Assembly: GCA_003560935.1 (NCBI GenBank)
Contig: PWJF01000161.1
Coordinates: 1 to 5,838 of the forward strand
Direction: 5' to 3'
Origin: Ignavibacteriales bacterium
GTDB lineage: Bacteria; Bacteroidota; Ignavibacteria; T3Sed10-11
Length of the DNA: 5,838 nt
Part shown: positions 1 to 3,808 of the stretch, in pieces
How the letters are laid out: each line of letters opens with the position of its first letter
Position numbering within the stretch: the stretch's first letter is position 1
Notes under the pieces: generated by a model
Database searches by the model: none
What the model was told of the DNA's origin: nothing
What the model saw: only the letters and a program-made list of their open reading frames with translations
Made by a program: the position numbers and the translations under genes

Positions 1-273
1 CGTCTCGAGAAAGAACTTTCGCACGCCGCCGATGCGGAAGCTGTAATCGGGCGCCTTCGTCGCGCCGCCTACTTTAATTGCATCTTCGTGTATGACATCT
101 TTATACGCTTCGGCATAGCCCTTCTTATTATAGACATCCCACCCGAGCGCTTCGAACAAGGGATTGACGAACTCGCCCCTGAGCTGGGCTTCGTTGTATT
201 TCGGGGATTTGTATGCGTCGAGGTTGCTCTGGAAACGTTCGATAAGCTGTGTAAGAATCGATGGTGCGGACAT
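1..273 (-). CDS. Type IIG restriction-modification enzyme, N-terminal nuclease part (cut by window edge)
   Basis: The frame is open from an ATG at 273-271 to the left edge, giving 91 residues; the rest lies outside the window. The visible part matches the N-terminal nuclease domain of type IIG (Eco57I-like) enzymes and the related HSDR_N domain. An Arg-Gly-Glu-Phe segment at residues 32-35 leads into a Pro-Leu-Phe-x-x-Leu-Gly-Trp core (38-45). Next come Ile-His-Glu-Asp (61-64), Gly-Gly-Ala-Thr-Lys-Ala-Pro-Asp-Tyr (69-77) and Phe-Phe-Leu-Glu (87-90). Asp76 and Glu90 fit the metal-binding D...ExK of a PD-(D/E)XK nuclease, and the expected Lys92 is just past the edge. In the family such a domain is followed by an adenine methyltransferase and a target recognition domain in one polypeptide that cuts foreign DNA and methylates host DNA; this is inferred here. 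The Shine-Dalgarno is weak (AGGT three bases before ATG). A promoter-like element sits about 30 bases upstream. A separate HsdR-like subunit is the main alternative. Confidence 0.82.
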   Translation of the reverse strand, partial: MSAPSILTQLIERFQSNLDAYKSPKYNEAQLRGEFVNPLFEALGWDVYNKKGYAEAYKDVIHEDAIKVGGATKAPDYSFRIGGVRKFFLET

Positions 274-305
274 AGTACCTGTGTCTGGTTGTTGGTCGAT
301 AGGAT

Positions 306-335
306 AAAATATACAAATTTTTGCGGGATTTGCAA
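306..335 (-). promoter_or_regulatory. Bacteroidota-type promoter upstream of the restriction gene
   Basis: On the minus strand, ATTG (336-333) is followed by 19 bases and then TATATTTT (313-306). This is close to the Bacteroidota consensus TTTG-N~19-TAnnTTTG: three of four bases match upstream and five of the six defined bases match downstream. Transcription would start near position 300, giving a leader of roughly 27 bases before the ATG at 273. The same arrangement occurs in a related repeat at 1218-1247. This is inferred from pattern only. Confidence 0.5.
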
Positions 336-347
336 TTCAGGGGATGG
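315..347. repeat. Imperfect intergenic repeat, copy 1 (partner at 1228-1259)
   Basis: This 33-base stretch aligns with 1228-1259 in the same orientation, with 28 identical positions over 34 aligned columns, three mismatches and three single-base gaps. It includes the upstream half and most of the spacer of the promoter-like element. It lies directly upstream of the restriction gene and directly beside the palindrome at 361-393. Confidence 0.6.
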
Positions 348-360
348 ATTGTGATACAAC

Positions 361-393
361 AGACCTGACAGGTTTTTAAAACCTGTCAGGTCT
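361..393. repeat. Perfect 16-bp inverted repeat (long palindrome)
   Basis: The left arm AGACCTGACAGGTTTT (361-376) and right arm AAAACCTGTCAGGTCT (378-393) are perfectly complementary around a single central T. The element begins 20 bases past the stop codon of the glycine-rich protein gene and ends 25 bases before the upstream half of the restriction-gene promoter. As RNA it would fold into a strong hairpin, so it may protect or end the transcript of the gene at 414-1091. Neither side has a T-tract, so it is not a textbook intrinsic terminator. From memory, palindromes built on ACCTGTCAGGT recur in many Bacteroidota and FCB genomes, so a dispersed palindromic repeat is likely. There is no second copy in this window. 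Confidence 0.85.
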
Positions 394-413
394 TCGTAGT
401 ACGTTCATTACTA

Positions 414-1091
414 TTAAAAACCAATGCTTAAAACATTCACTCCGACACCGCCGTCGGTTATGAGCGGCGTCTGATGATCCCATACCCGCTGGTGCCTGTA
501 GGTGACGGTGTTTGAACCCATATTATATCGATCCTTATATTTTCTCGACATATTAAACGCAATCACGGGTCCGGCTACCGATGTAAGGATAAACGGAATT
601 TCATTCTCCACCGCGCCGGCAACTAATGCACCGATAAAAAATCCCGAAGCGGAACCGGCCAGAGTGGTCCAGAAGGATCCGGTTTGATTGCCAATATTAC
701 CTACCGCATAAACCCCGATTGCAGTGCCAATGGGATACCCTATCATCATACCAACCATTGCACCCCGACTAATACACAACGGCGCCCCGTAGCAGTCGTC
801 GGGACCAATCATATCTCCGATAAATACCCCTGCAATGGCTGTTACAATACCGCCCCCGAATCCGGCAACGGATTCAAGAGCGATTCTGCCCGTATTTAAC
901 GGTGGTCTGATGACGGGCCGGGGGCCGCCGATACCGGGCGACTGCGGGCTGTCGTCCTGCGGAAGATCTACCAGCCGGCTAAACGGGAATAAATGATCGG
1001 CGTACATCGTCGCACCGGAAACCATATCTCCCTGCTCCTGTGCAAATGCGCCTACGGATAGAAACAAAAAGATACAAATGAATCGTTTCAT
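414..1091 (-). CDS. Exported glycine-rich (glycine-zipper-like) protein of unknown function
   Basis: I do not recognise a named family for this 225-residue protein. It starts with a signal peptide: Lys2-Arg3, a hydrophobic core at 4-16, and a likely signal peptidase I site after Ala-Phe-Ala (15-17). There is no lipobox cysteine. Residues 18-70 are polar and Pro-rich. From about 74 to 180 there are four Gly/Ala-rich hydrophobic stretches (about 74-95, 108-131, 139-161 and 164-180) with Gly-x-x-x-Gly spacing. Cys100 and Cys106 sit between the first two and could form a disulfide. The last 40 residues are polar and end in Gly-Val-Gly-Val-Asn-Val-Leu-Ser-Ile-Gly-Phe; a terminal Phe with alternating hydrophobic residues resembles an outer-membrane insertion signal. 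An envelope location is therefore likely, but the role is unknown. The start is supported by GGGAGG at 1101-1096, four bases before ATG. No partner gene is coupled to it. Confidence 0.8.
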   Translation of the reverse strand: MKRFICIFLFLSVGAFAQEQGDMVSGATMYADHLFPFSRLVDLPQDDSPQSPGIGGPRPVIRPPLNTGRIALESVAGFGGGIVTAIAGVFIGDMIGPDDCYGAPLCISRGAMVGMMIGYPIGTAIGVYAVGNIGNQTGSFWTTLAGSASGFFIGALVAGAVENEIPFILTSVAGPVIAFNMSRKYKDRYNMGSNTVTYRHQRVWDHQTPLITDGGVGVNVLSIGF

Positions 1092-1217
1092 AAATCCTCC
1101 CTTATGGTATTAATTAAGATATATTTTACTTCATAGGGAGAAAGGTACAATTTCACCGGTAATAAGATGTCACGGTTATGTCAAAGAATTGTTAAAATTT
1201 GTTGTGGGCTTATAGGG

Positions 1218-1247
1218 CAAATAAATAAAATTTTGGGGGATATGCAA
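1218..1247 (-). promoter_or_regulatory. Bacteroidota-type promoter-like element upstream of the glycine-rich protein gene
   Basis: On the minus strand ATTG (1248-1245) is followed by 19 bases and TTTATTTG (1225-1218), which differs from TAnnTTTG in one defined base. The spacing is identical to that of the copy at 306-335. A start near 1212 would give a long leader of about 120 bases for the gene beginning at 1091. A nearer promoter is therefore possible, and the element could be a displaced copy rather than the working promoter. Confidence 0.4.
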
Positions 1248-1259
1248 TCAGGTGATAGG
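1228..1259. repeat. Imperfect intergenic repeat, copy 2 (partner at 315-347)
   Basis: This 32-base stretch matches 315-347 at 28 of 34 aligned columns. Its right end runs into the first unit of the heptamer array at 1251-1292, so the two structures touch. Confidence 0.6.
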
Positions 1260-1292
1260 TGAGAGGTGTTAGATGAGAGGTGCGGGGTGGTG
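1251..1292. repeat. Degenerate 7-bp tandem repeat, six units, consensus GGTGAGA
   Basis: Six consecutive heptamers can be read: GGTGATA, GGTGAGA, GGTGTTA, GATGAGA, GGTGCGG and GGTGGTG, followed by AGAGAAGG. The strong purine bias and phase-locked GGTG core set this stretch apart from its AT-rich surroundings. It is non-coding and sits between the cupin terminator and the promoter-like element. Heptameric short repeats are known from some bacteria, notably cyanobacteria; no function can be read from the sequence. Confidence 0.6.
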
Positions 1293-1328
1293 AGAGAAGG
1301 GTATTTTCTGCACCGATTAAAAACCAAT

Positions 1329-1379
1329 AAAAAATGAATAATTCCCGGTAGGGAAAGCGTACGGTTCTCTCCCTACCGG
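1329..1379 (-). terminator. Probable intrinsic terminator of the cupin gene
   Basis: The arms CCGGTAGGGA (1345-1354) and TCCCTACCGG (1370-1379) pair perfectly over 10 bp around a 15-base loop. On the minus strand the stem begins 16 bases after the stop codon at 1396-1398. It is followed by a T-rich stretch ending in TTTTTT (1334-1329). The T-run is about ten bases away from the stem instead of adjacent, so termination may be leaky. Confidence 0.55.
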
Positions 1380-1395
1380 CAGCCGTCTCATTTCC

Positions 1396-1893
1396 TCATC
1401 TTCGCGCTACTCTCGGATCGTCTTCCTCATTTACATATGTGATTCCCCATGGACCGATCCCGTGAAGCTGTACGATAGTTTCCTCGGTGGTAAATGCAAA
1501 ATGCCTCGTTCCTATGTTCATCATGGCAAACCCGCCGACCGGCAGCTTGTGTGTTTTATCCCTGTCGAACTCCTCGCCGGTACCCATATGGAACGATCCT
1601 TTAATGACCGTCACATGCTCAATTTCCGGATGCCAATGAGGCGGTATTTTATAGTCTGCCGGAAATTTGAGCCGGGCGGTAAAAGGCCCTTCTTTTGTCC
1701 AATCTCCCTGAATCAATGTGTATTGCACTCCCTCCGGCAGCGAGGCGGGTCCATCCTTCCATTTCATGTCCGCGGGAGCTTTCATGATATGATCGGGAAG
1801 ATGATCGTGGGTTTGAGCGTGAACTGCGACAGTTTGCATCGCAAACAGAAATGCGGCAACGAACAGCGCGGAAAGAAATCCTCGTGCTTTCAT
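1396..1893 (-). CDS. Exported single-domain cupin protein
   Basis: The product has 165 residues. The first 26 form a signal peptide: a positive start, a hydrophobic core at about 6-23, and a likely cut after Val-His-Ala (24-26). The mature protein would act in the periplasm or outside the cell. The rest is one cupin beta-barrel. Cupin motif 1 is complete, with His86-x-His88, Glu92 and Gly99 in exact HxH-x3-E-x6-G spacing. Motif 2 is relaxed (Asn-Ile-Gly replaces Pro-x-Gly at 126-128) but keeps the metal-binding His131. The four ligands His86, His88, Glu92 and His131 imply a bound divalent metal. The mature N terminus is His-rich (His29, His31, His35) and could hold extra metal. Substrate and reaction cannot be told; cupins range from oxygenases and isomerases to binding proteins. 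The start is firm: AGGAGG at 1904-1899 lies five bases before ATG. A promoter upstream and a terminator downstream suggest a single-gene transcript. Confidence 0.88.
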   Translation of the reverse strand: MKARGFLSALFVAAFLFAMQTVAVHAQTHDHLPDHIMKAPADMKWKDGPASLPEGVQYTLIQGDWTKEGPFTARLKFPADYKIPPHWHPEIEHVTVIKGSFHMGTGEEFDRDKTHKLPVGGFAMMNIGTRHFAFTTEETIVQLHGIGPWGITYVNEEDDPRVARR

Positions 1894-1972
1894 AGTACCC
1901 TCCTCTTATTATTAATGAACGAAATTAGGGGAAAACGGATAATGTTTTATACTACCTCCGAGCGACGGGCGC

Positions 1973-2001
1973 AAGCTAAAAAAAATCTTATAGATTGTCA
2001 A
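1973..2001 (-). promoter_or_regulatory. Promoter of the cupin gene
   Basis: On the minus strand a perfect TTGACA (2001-1996) is followed by 17 bases and TAGCTT (1978-1973), the latter reading TAGCTTG with its next base, which is near TAnnTTTG. Transcription would start near 1966, leaving a leader of about 73 bases. The spacer contains an eight-base T-run. A second candidate -10, TATAAA, lies further downstream near 1950. The promoter sits 45 bases beyond the stop of the transporter gene, so the cupin can be expressed independently of it. Confidence 0.55.
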
Positions 2002-2045
2002 GTCTGCGATTACTATCGGGGTTTGTCTCATAATCATTCACGTTT

Positions 2046-3794
2046 TCAGAACACTCCCGTCGTTCGCAGAACGATTATTATCAATGCGAACACCGCCTCT
2101 CCCGCGATGAGTCCCGATGCAAGAGACATGGAGTAATTTCCCCACCAACCAGGGGCTACCTTTTTTATCACCACCACTATTATCGATCCGAGAACGATAG
2201 CAAGGGAAAACCTTGCAGGGAGTATCATTGCGATCCCGATACCGATCGGTGACGGAAAAAACCCTTTCATTTTTGTATTACTTCCCAACGTGAGAAGTAC
2301 TCCCAGCGCAATGCCGGCATACACTCCGTTGGCAGAATGGGGAGGGAGCGCTTTGAATCCTTCTGCTAAAACGCTTGCCAATCCGGACCACGATACCCCC
2401 GCCGGCGCAGGCAGTTCAGCTCCTCCCACTGTATACACAGAGGTTAAAAGAGAAAATACAGGGAGTGCAACGCATATACCCACAATCACTCCGATGAATT
2501 GCGCATAGGTTTGTCTCCGTGGTGTTGCGCCGAGTAAATATCCCGTTTTCAGATCACCCATAATATCACCTGCTGAGCTTGATGTCGCTCCGGTTACCCC
2601 CCCTCCAATGACGTTGGTTAGAGTGATTCCCGGTGCAAGGGCGCCGAACGTGATCTGTGTAGTCCATCCCATCGGCGCTACCGGATTTATATCCGTTTCG
2701 CCGTATGTACGAACGGCAACGGAGGTGAGTATAAAAGCCAAAGGGATGACGAGGATTGTCATCCAAACGGGAATCTGAAAAAAGCTTTGCATGAGAACGC
2801 TCACAATAATCGACAGGAGAATAACCCCTGCCAGCCATAAACTAAATGGGAACTCAAGTCCGCCGGAAGAGGTGAGTGATGCACTTCGCATAGACCGGAA
2901 TGTCTGGACAATGATTCTCCATTTGATAATGATGGTTGTAATTCCTGCCGCCACCATCATACCGATCGCGGGCCACATTGTCCATCCCCGGAGTGCAGGA
3001 TACGATGCAGTCTCGATGATCCCGTTCACCACAAGTATCGGACTGAGTATTCCCCATGCCGCGATGACACCGAGAAATAAACTGAGACCTATACGGGGAC
3101 CGATCAACATCCCGACGCCAACAAACAACGGGCTCCAGTTTATACCAACCATCAACTGATTAAAACCGATGCCCGATATTTTACCGGGTATAAACGTATT
3201 TGCTGGAATCAATTGGGGGATCGCATCCCTTAACCATATGACAACCGCTGCGAAGGCGCCGGAGAGACCGAGCACTCTACCCTTCTTTATTGCATCTTTT
3301 TCATCGGCGTGCATTGCAGTAATCGTTGTCGCACAGGCGGTTCCGCTCGGAAAAGGAAGCTGATCGGCAACAATAGTCTGCCTTCTGAGCGGGACTGCAA
3401 ACAGAACACCCAAAAAACATACCGACAATAACCATAAGAAGATTTGATACATTGAAAATTCATGCCCCAACATGATGAGGGCAGGGAGAATGGCTACGAT
3501 AATTCCGATAGAAGCAGCGGCAGAGGCGACAGTCTGCGCTATATTGTTTTCAAGAATCGAGAAGTTCGTTTTTAACGAACGCAGTATAATAAAACTCAGT
3601 ATTGCGGCTAAGATCGAACCTCCCGGCGTAAATCCGGTCTTTAAACCCACATATACATTCGAGCCCATAAGCAGTGCGCCCACCATGCTACCGGTAATGA
3701 GAGCTTTCATTGTAAACTCGGGCATCGAATTTCCACGATACCGCGTTTCGGTCCACTTTTTACCCTCGTTATCAATATCGGCGGCAGGTTTCAT
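2046..3794 (-). CDS. OPT-family oligopeptide transporter
   Basis: The 582-residue integral membrane protein fits the prokaryotic branch of the OPT superfamily in length and motifs. Members import small peptides or metal chelates by cation-coupled secondary transport in the inner membrane; the substrate here cannot be assigned. About 25 cytoplasmic-looking polar residues precede the first membrane segment, which contains Asn46-Val-Tyr-Val-Gly-Leu-Lys-Thr-Gly54. Family landmarks follow: Glu82-Asn-Asn with Ala-Gln-Thr-Val-Ala (82-90), Pro-Phe-Pro-Ser-Gly-Thr-Ala (147-153), a long Asp-Leu-Lys-Thr-Gly-Tyr-Leu-Leu-Gly-Ala segment (414-423) ending in Pro-Arg-Arg-Gln (425-428), and Ser515-Pro-Ile-Gly518. 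A last Gly-rich helix contains Gly-Leu-Ile-Ala-Gly-Glu-Ala (561-567). Roughly a dozen or more hydrophobic segments are visible, with no frameshift or gap. The ATG overlaps the stop of the upstream NTPase-TPR gene, and AAAGGA at 3808-3803 supports this start over the later Met24. A shared transcript with that gene is likely. Confidence 0.93.
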   Translation of the reverse strand: MKPAADIDNEGKKWTETRYRGNSMPEFTMKALITGSMVGALLMGSNVYVGLKTGFTPGGSILAAILSFIILRSLKTNFSILENNIAQTVASAAASIGIIVAILPALIMLGHEFSMYQIFLWLLSVCFLGVLFAVPLRRQTIVADQLPFPSGTACATTITAMHADEKDAIKKGRVLGLSGAFAAVVIWLRDAIPQLIPANTFIPGKISGIGFNQLMVGINWSPLFVGVGMLIGPRIGLSLFLGVIAAWGILSPILVVNGIIETASYPALRGWTMWPAIGMMVAAGITTIIIKWRIIVQTFRSMRSASLTSSGGLEFPFSLWLAGVILLSIIVSVLMQSFFQIPVWMTILVIPLAFILTSVAVRTYGETDINPVAPMGWTTQITFGALAPGITLTNVIGGGVTGATSSSAGDIMGDLKTGYLLGATPRRQTYAQFIGVIVGICVALPVFSLLTSVYTVGGAELPAPAGVSWSGLASVLAEGFKALPPHSANGVYAGIALGVLLTLGSNTKMKGFFPSPIGIGIAMILPARFSLAIVLGSIIVVVIKKVAPGWWGNYSMSLASGLIAGEAVFALIIIVLRTTGVF

Positions 3795-3808
3795 AGCGGT
3801 TGTCCTTT
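3791..3808 (-). promoter_or_regulatory. Translational coupling site (ATGA overlap with internal Shine-Dalgarno)
   Basis: The upstream gene ends in TGA at 3793-3791, and the transporter begins with ATG at 3794-3792. They share four bases read as ATGA on the minus strand. AAAGGA (3808-3803) lies eight bases before the ATG, inside the end of the upstream gene. Ribosomes finishing the upstream protein could restart directly, tying the dosage of the two proteins together. Confidence 0.85.

Larger units (their letters stand above)
1092..1395. other. 304-base intergenic region with small elements, no gene
   Basis: From right to left this gap holds the probable terminator of the cupin gene (1329-1379), a degenerate 7-bp repeat (1251-1292), a promoter-like repeat (1218-1259), and an AT-rich leader ending in the Shine-Dalgarno of the glycine-rich protein gene (1096-1101). 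Positions 1104-1217 are AT-rich and include a perfect TTGACA on the minus strand (1184-1179) with no convincing partner at the right distance. I see no coding frame with a start signal and no recognisable structured RNA. Confidence 0.7.

Noticed and set aside
88..354. Open frames on both strands overlapping the start of the restriction gene
   Set aside because: The minus-strand frame ending at the left edge gives a clear restriction-enzyme match, so the others in the same place are shadows.
1179..1184. TTGACA as the -35 of a promoter for the glycine-rich protein gene
   Set aside because: No acceptable -10 or TAnnTTTG element lies at 16-20 bases; the best candidate is only 14 bases away.
413..1328. 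Exact 13-base repeat ATTAAAAACCAAT at 413-425 and 1316-1328
   Set aside because: It is AT-rich and short; one copy is the last codons of a gene and the other lies beside a terminator. Chance is a sufficient explanation.
1984..1996. Hairpin AATCT-ATA-AGATT followed by T-run as terminator of the transporter gene
   Set aside because: The five-base AT-rich stem is too weak, and the stretch is better explained as the spacer of the cupin promoter.
1462..2136. Long open frame on the plus strand opposite the cupin and transporter end
   Set aside because: It lies antisense to two well-supported genes, has no domain logic or signal, and spans the cupin promoter region. It is a shadow frame.
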